Origin: Lithodes maja
Taxonomy: Eukaryota; Arthropoda; Malacostraca; Decapoda; Lithodidae
Length of the DNA: 64,000 nt
Reading direction: 5' to 3'
NCBI GenBank assembly: GCA_037953745.1
Contig: JBAKBP010012354.1
Coordinates: 1-64,000, forward strand
The notes under the pieces are model-generated. The model was not told the DNA's origin and did no database searches. It worked only from the letters and a program-made list of their open reading frames with translations. Both the position numbers and the translations under genes were made by a program. Shown here one piece after another: positions 45,287 to 56,281 of the stretch; positions within the stretch are counted from its first letter, which is position 1, and every line of letters starts with the position of its first letter.

Positions 45287-45790
45287 CCCCCCCCAAGATA
45301 TGGGACACTCAACCATGAGCCCATATCTGAACAGGCAGAATGTCGCTAGAATCTGCCACTCCTAACCACTCTGCCACTCATGGAATGCAAGCTCAGTCTC
45401 CTCAACAACAAAAAATACAACAAAATTTTTATATAAACAAATCTTATCACCCTTCCCAAATATAATACATTAATTCATAACATTGTGCTCCCAGAGCGAG
45501 CTTTAAGAAGCACAGCCTACTGAGGGAAAATCATCTGCACTCAGTACTCAGCTACAATATTATCTTAAAATTTATTATTAAAAAGAAAGAGTTTTTATTT
45601 AATTTTTCATATTTTATTTTAATGTTGTTTTTGGTGGCTACTATAGATGTAGCCTAATTTTCTTCTAATCAAAGCCAACAACTCCTGCCCTGCGACCCTA
45701 CGCTGATGCTACACACGCGAGCCAACAAGCACCAGCGCAAAAATATACCGCGAGCCAAGACAGGAGGCTATACCAACATACTGTGGTAGC
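45287..45790 (-). promoter_or_regulatory. Element E polypurine tract and 3' untranslated region
   Basis: The plus strand reads CCCCCCCCAAGATATGGG at 45287-45304, the complement of the polypurine tract. The remainder is AT-rich without an ORF. Confidence 0.75.
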
Positions 45791-48700
45791 CTACCCCGGA
45801 TCCTCCACCCGCGACAAACAGTCCGCAATCACATTCTCACAACCGGCAATATGGCGAATGTCTAAGTTGTACTCTTGCAACATGAGCGACCATCTGGTCA
45901 GCCTCATATTCCGGTTGTGGAATTGATTGAGAAATTTAAGCGGGTGGTGGTCGGTATACACTACCACGACTGGCCTATAGGCAGGAACATAGACCTCAAA
46001 GTGTCTGAGCGCTAACACGATTGCCAGCTGTTCCTTTTCAACAACCGAATAGTTTTTCTGTGCTGAATTAAATTTCTTTGAAAAGAAACTGACTGGATGC
46101 TCAAGACCTTCCTCGTCTGTCTGCAAAAGTATGGCACCAGCCCCTACTCCGCTGGCATCAGTCGCCAACTGAAATGGTCGTTCAAAGTCCGGGGCCCTGA
46201 GGATAGGGTGAGTGCATAAAAGGTGTTTAACTACTCAAAATGCCTGCTCACACTCAGGTGCCCAGCGGAACTTTTTATCTTTGGCTAGTAGATCTGTCAA
46301 AGGAGCTAAAACAGTAGAATAGCCTCTTATAAAGTGGCGGTAATACCCAATCATACCCAAAAATCTCATGATCTGCCGCTTGGTGGTCGGCCTGGGGAAC
46401 AAGTCGATAGCCTGTATCTTCTGTTGGGGCGGGCTCACCTGCCCTAACCCAACCACAAACCCCAGATACTGCACCGTGGCTTGCACAAAGTCACACTTGC
46501 CCAGATTAACCACCAAGCCTGCTTTACTAAGTTGACTAAATAAGGCTTCTATGAGCTCACAGTGACTTTGGAAATCGTTGTCATAAATGATCACGTCATC
46601 AAGGTAGACAGTACAGTTTGGGATGTCTGCTACGATGTCGTTCATTAAGCTCTGGAAAGTGGGCGGTGCATATTTCAGACCATATGGCATCACGTTGCAA
46701 TGGTAAGTACTGCCATCCACCACAAACCCGCACACCTCTTTAGTCCGTTCAGACAGTGGTACTTGCCAGTAGCCTTTGACGAGGTCTACCTTGGTCAAGT
46801 ACCTTGCTTTCCCGATCTTATCCACACTGTCATCCACCCGGGGAAGAGGATATGCATTGGTGGGGGTCAACCCGTTCAACCGCCTAAAGTCAATGCAGAA
46901 CCGAACTTTTCCATCAGGTTTGGGCTGCAGAGTGACAGGAGAAGTCCACCGTACTGCCCCCTTCTCGATCAAGCCTCTCGCCATCATATACTCCAGCTCA
47001 TCCCTGAGCGCTGGGAGTTTAATGGGTGGCACCCGATAAGGTATCGACTTGAAGGGGGGGTGCTCTCCTACATTGACGTCATGCACCGCTTGAGTAGTGA
47101 GGCCTGGGTGCTCGGCAAATACAGTGGGGTATGAATCGAACAGGCGCTGCACTGCCACCTGCTGTTCCTCCGGCAGGTGCGCCAGAGCATCATGCGCACA
47201 TTGGCTCGAATTCCCCGCCCACTGATCAGCCGAGACATGACAATCCCAGTTATCATCCACCTGATCATTGCTGCCCCCCTCTCCTTCTCCACCATGACCG
47301 CAGCAGGTCAACACAGGGACAGCTAGTGACTCAGGTGGGCGCCTCACATACTCCTTCAACAAATTAATGTGGCATAGTTGGTTACGCTTCTTCCGGTCTG
47401 GAGTGGCAACGAGGTAATCTAGATCGGAGATCTTTGACACCACCCGATAAGGCCCAGCGTACTTGGCAGCCAGAGGATGACCTGCCAAAGGCAACAGGAC
47501 CAACACCTCTTGACCTACCTGAAACTCCCGGAGTTTCGCCTTAGTATCGTACCTGTCCTTCATACGGGCCTGCGAACTCACCAAATTACGCCCGGCCAGC
47601 TCCAGACTTCTAAGCATTCTCTCTCTGCTCTCGAGGACGTATCTCAACATAGAACATGGCTTAGCGGTACCCTCCCAAATCTCCTTCACCATTTGGAGAG
47701 GGCCCCTCACCTGATGCCCGAAAACAAGCTCATTCGGACTGAAACCGAGACTCTCTCCAGGTACTTCTCTTGCCGCGAACAAAACATACGGCAGACCAAG
47801 GTCCCAATCCTTTCCATTCTCTGCACAATAACATCGAAACATGCTTTTTAGCGTTGCGTGCCACCTCTCCAACACCCCTTGACTCTCCGGGTGATACGCA
47901 GAAGAGACGACAGTGCTGATGCCATGCTGAATCATAGTTTGTTTGAACAGATTAGAGGTAAAATTAGAACCTTGGTCCGATTGCACCTCTTGCGGGTAAC
48001 CATACCGCGAGCAATACAAGAGCAGGTTCCGGACAATAGTTTTCGCCGTGCCATTTCTCATTGGATATGCATCAGGATAACGAGTGGCCACATCCATGAT
48101 AGTTAATAGAAATTTATTACCGGCACTAGTAGGGGTTAGGGGTCCGACCATATCAATGATGACCTTACTGAAGGGCGGTCCACTGACAGGAATGGGGTGC
48201 AACGGGGCTCTCGGAATTGTTTGGTTAGGTTTTCCAACCCTCTGCACGTATGACACCTTGCTATCCAGGTTACCACCTGCCCCTTCAACCCCGGCCACCA
48301 AAACAATTGTTCTAAAGCCGCCACCGTTTTTCTCACCCCTAGATGTCCTGCCAGTGGTATGTCATGCGCCAACCTCAGTAGGCTATCCCTGCACTCCCGT
48401 GGCACCACCAACTGGTCCACTACTCCGGACCCCTCTTGCCAACTACGTTTAGGGTCTTGAAAACGCCTATAGAGGATGCCTTCTAAATAAAAAATATCTC
48501 CTGGCTGTGCATCGCCGTCCTCGTCGAGCTCTACAGTTCCATTAGCACACGTTTGGAGCTCAGGGTCCTCTAGTTGCAACCGACGTATATCTGAGGGTGC
48601 CAAGCGATCTAACTGCTCCCGGAGCAATGCATGACCTTCCCCGATACTGGGCTGCTCCCTCTGTCTCTCTCGATGTACATAACGTTGCTGTCGTGGAGAC

Positions 48701-50856
48701 TCGTCATGCCCAGCCTCGTCACTCTCGATGACAGGCCCAGGGGCTACTCCAGAATTAAGTAATGGTGCTAATACTGAATCACCCAGGAGAGCCGCCGAGT
48801 CAAAACTCTTAAAACCAACTCCAGCTTTAGCCTCCTCCTGTTGATCGTTCCTCCGCTGGTCTGAAGACGGAGGACTAGGCTGTGACACTTTAGCTGCCCG
48901 AGCTCGGGTGACAACACACGCCATGGGTTGTGTCTGGCACCGCTCGACCCACTCTTGCTCTTCTCTACTCACGTCGGCCGGCCTCTCGACAACGACTAAG
49001 GGTAGAACCTCAGAAGCGGGCATTGCCAAGTCGTTGCCGAGAAGAAGGTCGACGCCCTCCACTGGCAGTTTCTCCACAATCCCGACATCCAATTCACGTG
49101 CCACACCATCCACCTCCAACTCCAACCGCACCAGCGGGTATGACCGAGTTGCATTAATACCCTGCACCACCACCACCCGAGCCGCGTTTATAGGGTAGCC
49201 AGTCAAGTTTTTCATCAGAGTCTGGGAAGCACCTGTATCACGCAAGACCTCTACTCCATGCTTGCGCCCCGCCCACATCACGCAACCCCGCCCTCTATGG
49301 TCGCAAAAAACATCCTGAGCAGGGTTCGAGCCTCCCAGGTGCTTCTGCATTGGCTGTGCCTCAGCCTCTGACGAACTGCCCCGGGCAAACTCAGATGACT
49401 TCGGAGACACACCAATGTTGCAGGCCAAAGACACAGCTGCTGTAGGTGGTTTGCTAGGACAGACTCTTGCAAAGTGCCCCTTTTTATGACAATGATAACA
49501 CTCCAACTCCCCTTTGGGCTTCCCTTGGTACTGGGAAGGGCCCGGCCCCTTCTTAAATGGGACGGTGCTAGTCTTGTGGTCAGTCTTGGTATCATGGCTC
49601 TTGTACTTGTTTGCATAAGGTATATCACTAACTCGGGGGGGTGGGGCGTCACGCCCCTTGTTACCTGCCTCACTACGCTGGGCAGACCCGCACCCACGAA
49701 TTAGTGATAGCCGGAGGTCAGCCATCTCAGCTGCCTCCTGTAGAGTTTTTGGTTGCTTTTCTTTAAGGTTTAACGTCAGGTCGCCGCCCGTGCATTTGAA
49801 AAACTGCTCTAAAAGCACCAACTGTTTAATGTCGTCAAACGTAGTAGCTTTCTCCGACCTCAGCCAATTCCCAAAAGCATCGGACAGCTCCCGGGCATGC
49901 TCCAAAAAGGTGCTCTTCCGACCCTTGGTAACACCCCGGAACTTCAACCTGTACGTCTCTGGTTGTAGTTCGTATGCTCTCAGGACAGCCTCCTTGAGTT
50001 CCTCATAGATAATACAAGACTCTATAGGCAATGCATCATAAGCCCTGAGTCCCTTGCCCACAAGTCTAGAGGAAACAAGGGCTGCCCACTTCTCCCTAGG
50101 CCACTGGTGGATCTGGCACTTCTTCTCGAATCGTGTGAAAAACTCTGTTACACCACTCTCATGAAACACCGGAACCAGTTTCAATAAGTGCGAGAGAGAC
50201 TGCTCATGAACACAGTTACCAGCCCCAAGTCGCTGTCCCGTTGTCTCTACTCGCGACTTCTCTACGTCCATGTCGGCACAGTACCTAGTCGACTCAGCTT
50301 GGATTTTTGCTTGACTGATAGTTTTTCTCTCTTCTATCTTGGCTAATTCTAATTGCTGCTAATGCTGAAGCTTAGCAAATTCGAGCTTAAACAATAATTC
50401 CGGAGATAACCCTTGAGGAGGTGAAGGTGCTACAATGTTTGAAATTACCGGTGGTCCCCCAAGGGGCAACCCCCCCTGCCAGTCACCACCCACCTGTGGA
50501 AGCGTACCCGGGGTCGGCAAACCACTGGGATGGCTGGGAGTCGAGTGTAGGGGAAGCATGGCCGAAGGGCTCTGAGCACTCAACCTATCTCGCTCACCAG
50601 TCACCCTGCCCAGTACACACGTTATCAAGTTATCCTTGGTCATACTGCTAGTAACCGCATGACCGATAGCTGTGGCCAGGCATTGAAGACCGTACCGATC
50701 CATACCCTCCAACCGCTCGGCAGTAACAGGCCATTGCAAAAATATCCTAGCATCCTCCTCACAGTTCACCCGATTAACCCTTTTATCATGCTGCTGTTCC
50801 CCAGTTTCGACATTACGTACTGTGTCTCCATTCTCCTCTGACCCGGTATAAGACAT
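45791..50856 (-). pseudogene. Element E gag-PR-INT-RT-RNase H polyprotein, three breaks
   Basis: Starts at the ATG complementing 50854-50856 and ends at SRVEDPG (45791). The domains and their order are as in A: capsid-like region, CCHC (CYHCHKKGHFARVC), protease (DTGASQTLM, LLLGND), HHCC finger, DDE core (IQSDQGSNFTS, GVLERW), RT (YLDDVIIY), RNase H (ATDASGVGAG, YTDHHPL). Breaks: a TAG near 50359 in the Gln-rich helix, a frameshift near 48240 just after the CHTC of the HHCC finger, and a TGA at 46235-46237 between RT and RNase H (expected AFxLVKHLL). Similarity to other elements changes abruptly along its length, which marks it as recombinant. Confidence 0.9.
48982..49044 (-). other. Inverted repeat inside protease coding region of E
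   Basis: Arms 48982-48997 and 49029-49044. On the minus strand the right arm has T where others have C, which turns one G-C pair into a G-U pair and leaves the stem otherwise intact. Confidence 0.72.
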
Positions 50857-51075
50857 GATGCTCACAAAAATTTCTCACCACAATATTCAGAAAAGAAGTA
50901 CCCCAAGCTCTTATGTAGCACTATTCACTTGCCAAAAATGTCTGAAGACTCTCAAGTGCTATACTACTTTGCCAAAAAAAATTAACATGCCCACTATATT
51001 CCTCAATAAAACAAATGACCACAACAATCCTGCAATTATCTCTTAGTTCACAAGATCCTGAGCTAGGTCGCCATT
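50857..51075 (-). promoter_or_regulatory. Element E primer-binding site and leader
   Basis: Minus strand AATGGCGACCTAGCTCAGG next to the 5' LTR gives the shared TGGCGACC primer site. The last part before the ATG matches D; the part near the LTR does not. Confidence 0.7.
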
Positions 51076-52778
51076 TGTTACGATCCAGGTTCTCAAAGAC
51101 ACAGGGCTCTTCAACATTGGACTAGATAATGGCAAAACGCAACAACGGTAACACTAGATCCAACCCCTGCCTTAAACACTGGAAAACAAAACACCATTAC
51201 CGCCCTGAGTCGTGCCTGGACAACGAGGTATCCTATGACTCGGTAACTGGTGCACACACACTAGGCTGACGCTCAATGAAACAGCCTATTCTCAAACAGT
51301 AAAAGATTACTCGATTATGTTACACAAAGAAAAGATAGTTAACGTGATTAATTAACGTTACGGTAGATACTCAAATAACTGGCACTCCTGTATTAAAGAA
51401 AGTGCAATGCTAGTCCTGCAACATCAACTGGAAACTTCTGAAATAAGTCTGATGCTGGGAAGATGTTCGTAAAGAATCTTGAACAATTATAATGCAGAAT
51501 ACGGATCACAATAAATGCTAGGACATATAGTAATAATAGGCAGGCGAATAATAAAGACTGCGCAAAGGTAGTAATGCTCGACAACTAAAGAAATGCTTCG
51601 TGACACAATGCAACAGCCTACTAGGGTTGTGCAACTCAACAACAACCTCGGCTCAAAAGTGCAGTGAATAATAATGTTGCATACATATAATAATGGGGGC
51701 TTATCTCTAACCAGTGTCTGCTCAGTTAATAAAGTCTAGCTGGGGTATCAAGGCAGGGCAACAATGGGCGAGCAGGCGGCTCGTAGCCTACCGTTGTCCG
51801 AAGGTGGTATAATGAAGATTACGTTATATGACGGGGATGCTCTCTTGATAAATCTAGGTCTCTAGTACCTAGTTCTATCCTGGCGATCCCTCAGAAGTCA
51901 ACACAAAGAGGCAGCACTATGTTGTAAGGGATAGGCTATGGCCCTCTCACACCACAGCGCTGTGCTCGCAAAGTAAACCCACCCGAAGACAACTTAGGCT
52001 CCCACAGTACCTGTCGATGTCGTGCATGGCTTAGCTAACACTGCACACATCGGAGACAATGACACGGTAACCTTACCCCCAGTCTAGCTTTAGATAACCA
52101 AGCAGAATCACTCAAAACCTTGCCAGGGAGACATATACCGGTCTACAACCTTCCCGAGAGAGGACACACACGGAAAAGTCCGTCTCTCCAACCTCAATAA
52201 AGCATAATACCTCCTTAACCTAATACAGGGAAATATCTGAGAGCTTTGCGTACAATATGACTGGTCGACGGTGAACGTCTATGCTGAAACCAGAAGGGAT
52301 GTTGAGTTTAATAAAGATTAGAGAATGAGAAAGGAGAAGTCGAGAGAGAGAAATAGTATGCAAAGTCGCGAGTATGGGGGACAGAATTGCAAAGGATATA
52401 GGCGGTACGCGTGTCAGGCAAGCTCTGAGCTGGTAAAAAACACGAGGCCGCGATGGGCAGGGACTAGTTGACCACCCGGCCGCCAACGCCGTCAGCACCC
52501 CAGCGAGCCGCGTCATAGCTCACCCCGCTGCCAGGTGTACCCCCTCACCCTCTCTCGCTCGCCTCCCACACAAGCAACATTTATATTATAGCGAATATAA
52601 AATATAAGGCGCGGTCCCAGACCAAAACAAAGACCATTTCTAGACTGTCTGTGGCAACACGACCCTAATGAAATAAAGCAGATCATTCTAGGACAACTGT
52701 AGCCTATCCCCCCATCCTGGCGAGCGCTAGCGAGCTGCAATGCCCCACGCAACCATTCTGCCAGCGCCGGGAGGTGTC

Positions 52779-52781
<3 letters not shown>
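51076..52781 (-). repeat. Element E 5' LTR
   Basis: 1706 bp, TGTTACGATCC...GTGTCACA on the plus strand. Leader hairpin stem CTAGGT/ACCTAG at 51854-51872, longer stem 51913-51961. A possible TATA-type box (complement of TTTATATTATA) is near 52580-52592. Confidence 0.92.
52715..52735. repeat. GCGAGCG motif shared by unrelated repeats
   Basis: The 21-nt string here, TCCTGGCGAGCG followed by CTAGCGAGC, recurs with small changes at 45221-45241, 54454-54474, 59371-59391 and, reversed, 59493-59513. Confidence 0.7.
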
Positions 52782-52816
<35 letters not shown>

Positions 52817-52830
52817 TATATATATATATA

Positions 52831-52876
<46 letters not shown>

Positions 52877-52898
52877 TATATATATATATATATATATT
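52782..52898. repeat. TA microsatellite abutting element E
   Basis: About 117 bp of (TA)n with TACAGTATATA interruptions, directly against the 5' LTR end of E. The Tyr/Ile ORFs on both strands are artefacts. Confidence 0.95.
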
Positions 52899-54079
52899 CC
52901 ACACAATTTCCTGTGTTTACTAGGGTATGGTGTGATATATGGTTCAATACACATTCATTGTAGTCACTATAGCGCCTACTAATATTTGTATTCAGTGCAA
53001 ACATCACGTGCAGGGAGTACACCATCCCCATTGTGTATTTTGTATGTATAAGACACACATATTCGACCACCATTTCTCGTTTTATTATAACCATCATCTT
53101 CACCTTGATTGTTGCTTCTACCTGGGAATACCCCGCTAAAGGAGAGCCAAGATACAAGAAAATAATGGCTATGTCATCAAAACATGCTTTCTGTCCCTAT
53201 GCCACAATATCCTATCCACTTTATGGGTTTATTTTGTATTATATGTATCCACTTCTCTATGAGTTATGATATTCCAAATATGGTATATATTGCAGTTTTG
53301 GCTTGATTATACATTGCATATGACAAAATGTTCATATATTTTTTAAATAAGACATGTTATTGACAAGCTTGCTGTTTGTTTTTCACATAATTGCCTCTGG
53401 CGAAAGCTCAACCCCGTGCACACTGGTACATAATCAGTATAAATACTCCACCAATCGCATTCTACGTTCCCTTTGAAGCTCGCACTCTACAGAACAGGTC
53501 CCTATTCTCATTAATATCATAAATTGTTCCTCCTATTATTCAGAAAACATTGAATCTAGCGGTGATAAGTTTTATTCGTTTCACTTCACTTCGAATTAGC
53601 GTCTCCTATTTTCAGGATCTATCAGCGTTGTCTGAGGATACTTATTAGATGTAGCAGTTGATAATAAATAGTAAAATATCATGTGATATTGTAAAATATC
53701 ATGTGATATTGTATAATTTACATTTACAATGGCATACAGTATTTAGTACTACTATAAACAAGCAAAGTGATAGTATGTTCTAAGAAATGTAAGACTAGAA
53801 TAATAGCAAACATGCTCATGCTAATTAGGAACAGTGAGAAGATGTATGTGGCTCTGTTTATTTGTGCGTGTGTTTTTCTGAGATAGAACAATACATGCAT
53901 TATTATCATAATTAATATGTATAGACTAACAACAAGAAATAATAGCTCAATGACTTAAATGTCAATAATAATGAAAACAATAATCAGTTTACTTCGAACC
54001 TGTCAAGTCAATGAGGCTGAAAATACACAAACTTAACCTAGATCTTATCCTAAGGGATCAACAGACGGATCCTGGCTGC
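52899..54079. other. Non-coding, no gene seen
   Basis: No ORF with recognisable domains. A TATAAATA string near 53448 is not followed by a recognisable gene. A 20-bp direct repeat (GTAAAATATCATGTGATATT, twice) spans about 53671-53711, and each unit contains the inverted pair ATATCA/TGATAT. Confidence 0.5.
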
Positions 54080-54290
54080 TGACGTGAGCGTCTACATACC
54101 CCCGAAGACGCAGGTTGTGGGCTGGAGACTTTATAGGTCCCCAGAGACTGGTCCGTCCAGACCTAGCCTTCACGGTGTGGTAAAAGTTTGGAAAGAAAAT
54201 TCCCCTGCCGGTGCGTATGATCGAACCCCCAACATCGGAGCCAGTACTCTCGGTATAGTGCCTAAGCGCCTTGGATACCGTTATTGTTGA
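54080..54290 (-). mobile_element. tRNA-like SINE candidate
   Basis: On the minus strand a tRNA-like head can be read from about 54290: GGTATCCAAGGCGCTTAGGC, then about 40 nt, then a box B-like GGTTCGATC (complement 54219-54227). The rest of the body follows to about 54080. The head does not fold as a clean tRNA to my eye, so I call it tRNA-derived and not a tRNA gene. No tail or duplication was identified. Confidence 0.4.
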
Positions 54291-54319
54291 AGGGAGGCAG
54301 AGCGTTTTTCTGGGCCCCC

Positions 54320-54560
54320 TTCTCCCTAATATTTAGCCCCACTAGTTTTGAGATTATAAGATGTTCGGCCCATTAGTTTTGCGATTTTAACACCTTTCGC
54401 CCCATTTCGTTGTCAATGTTAAGACCTTTCGTGCCATTTAGGCGTCGATTATGTCCTGGCAAGCGACAGCGAGCCTGTAATTTTAAGAGGGACCGGCCTC
54501 CTGCCGGGACATTTTTCTAGAGAAAAATTTGCAAATTTATCTTGAAGGGGGGGTCTAGGG
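54320..54560. repeat. Degenerate ~32-bp tandem repeat with GCGAGCG motif
   Basis: Four diverged units of about 32 bp (starting near 54339, 54375, 54407 and 54438) share a GCCCATTAGTTTTG..ATTTTAA..CCTTTCG plan. The segment then runs into TCCTGGCAAGCGACAGCGAGC, the motif also seen in the foldback element at 59252. It may be a remnant of a related repeat. Confidence 0.45.
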
Positions 54561-54725
54561 GGTGTTTTTCTAAGCTTGATGGAGGTCTAGGGAGGAAACT
54601 AAAATAATATATGAAAACATTAATTAATAGACCAAACAAACGGTCAGTCTCCTCTTAAGTGTGTGTGTGTGTGTGAGTGTTGGGGATGGTGTGTGTGAGA
54701 ACATCTGCTCCAGACCTCGACGGAA

Positions 54726-55880
54726 TTTACTGTAGTAGTGGCAGGGCCAGTGGTATACTATAAAAACAATAACCATTTACTGCAGTAGTAGCAGGGCCAG
54801 TGGTATACTATAAAAACAATAACCATTTACTGCAGTAGTAGCAGGGCCAGTGGTATACTATAAAAACAATAACCATTTACTGCAGTAGTAGCAGGGCCAG
54901 TGGTATACTATAAAAACAATAACCATTTACTGCAGTAGTAGCAGGGCCAGTGGTATACTATAAAAACAATAACCATTTACTGTAGTAGTAGCAGGGCCAG
55001 TGGTATACTATAAAAACAATAACCATTTACTGCAGTAGTAGCAGGGCCAGTGGTATACTATAAAAACAATAACCATTTACTGCAGTAGTGGCAGGGCCAG
55101 TGGTATACTATAAAAACAATAACCATTTACTGCAGTAGTAGCAGGGCCAGTGGTATACTATAAAAACAATAACCATTTACTGTAGTAGTAGCAGGGCCAG
55201 TGGTATACTATAAAAACAATAACCATTTACTGCAGTAGTGGCAGGGCCAGTGGTATACTATAAAAACAATAACCATTTACTGCAGTAGTAGCAGGGCCAG
55301 TGGTATACTATAAAAACAATAACCATTTACTGTAGTAGTAGCAGGGCCAGTGGTATACTATAAAAACAATAACCATTTACTGTAGTAGTAGCAGGGCCAG
55401 TGGTATACTATAAAAACAATAACCATTTACTGTAGTAGTAGCAGGGCCAGTGGTATACTATAAAAACAATAACCATTTACTGCAGTAGTAGCAGGGCCAG
55501 TGGTATACTATAAAAACAATAACCATTTACTGCAGTAGTAGCAGGGCCAGTGGTATACTATAAAAACAATAACCATTTACTGTAGTAGTAGCAGGGCCAG
55601 TGGTATACTATAAAAACAATAACCATTTACTGCAGTAGTAGCAGGGCCAGTGGTATACTATAAAAACAATAACCATTTACTGCAGTAGTAGCAGGGCCAG
55701 TGGTATACTATAAAAACAATAACCATTTACTGCAGTAGTAGCAGGGCCAGTGGTATACTATAACAACAATAACCATTTACTGCAGTAGTGGCAGGGCCAG
55801 TGGTATACTATAACAACAATAACCATTTACTGCAGTAGTGGCAGGGCCAGTGGTATACTATAAAAACAATAACCATTTTC
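54726..55880. repeat. 50-bp satellite array, about 23 units
   Basis: Strictly 50-bp period. Each unit contains AACCATTTACTG(C/T)AGTAGT, then AGCAGGGCCAGTGG, TATACTATAA and AACAAT. Variation is nearly limited to three sites: C/T in TGCAG/TGTAG, A/G in GTAGTA/GTAGTG, and an A-to-C in the last two full copies. Identity of units indicates recent amplification. There is no spacer diversity, so it is not a CRISPR. Confidence 0.96.
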
Positions 55881-56281
55881 CTTTACTGGCTTATGTTCCA
55901 AATACATATAATTGTGGATTAGTGTCTCCGGCTTGCTGAATTATTTGGATTATCATTTTGTTTCCATTTCCTCATCAACAATATATCCGTATATTAAATG
56001 TCACCATTGTCATAAATATTTACTATTTATGATATAGTGCTTTAGGCTCTGGTCTTCAAATGTTATGTATTCCTCTCCTTAATTCATTGTTCAAAGTATG
56101 AACACAATTTTTCCAACACCAACAACATGATTTTATATCACATTCCCACCTAACAATTAACAAGATAATTCTTAAAGTCGATCAATACCATAATGATTCG
56201 CCTTTATCAGATTTACCAAACATTAACATTCTACCTCAAAATAATGTTCGTCTAACCTTGACGTTTATGTGTTTCCACCTG
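55881..56281. other. Non-coding, no gene seen
   Basis: AT-rich sequence with no ORF, repeat or RNA gene that I can support. Confidence 0.5.

Larger units (their letters stand above)
41804..52781 (-). mobile_element. Element E: mosaic Gmr1-like LTR retrotransposon
   Basis: Minus-strand element inserted in the RT of element D. LTRs are 41804-45286 (3', carrying a LINE) and 51076-52781 (5'). The LTR copies differ at many positions, by my rough reading on the order of 2%, so E is older than A, B and C. Flanks are ATGG on the left and ATAT on the right, so no target duplication is seen, and D does not resume on the right. Segments of its gag-pol match different families (see findings). Its gag-pol carries two stops and one frameshift. 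Confidence 0.9.

Noticed and set aside
52704..53157. Tyr/Ile-rich ORFs on both strands
   Set aside because: They are translations of a TA microsatellite.
53440..53700. Host promoter at TATAAATA near 53448
   Set aside because: No recognisable transcription unit or exon follows; a chance TATA string in AT-rich DNA is as likely.
54726..55880. CRISPR-like array
   Set aside because: The 50-bp units are directly adjacent with no unique spacers, in a eukaryotic context.
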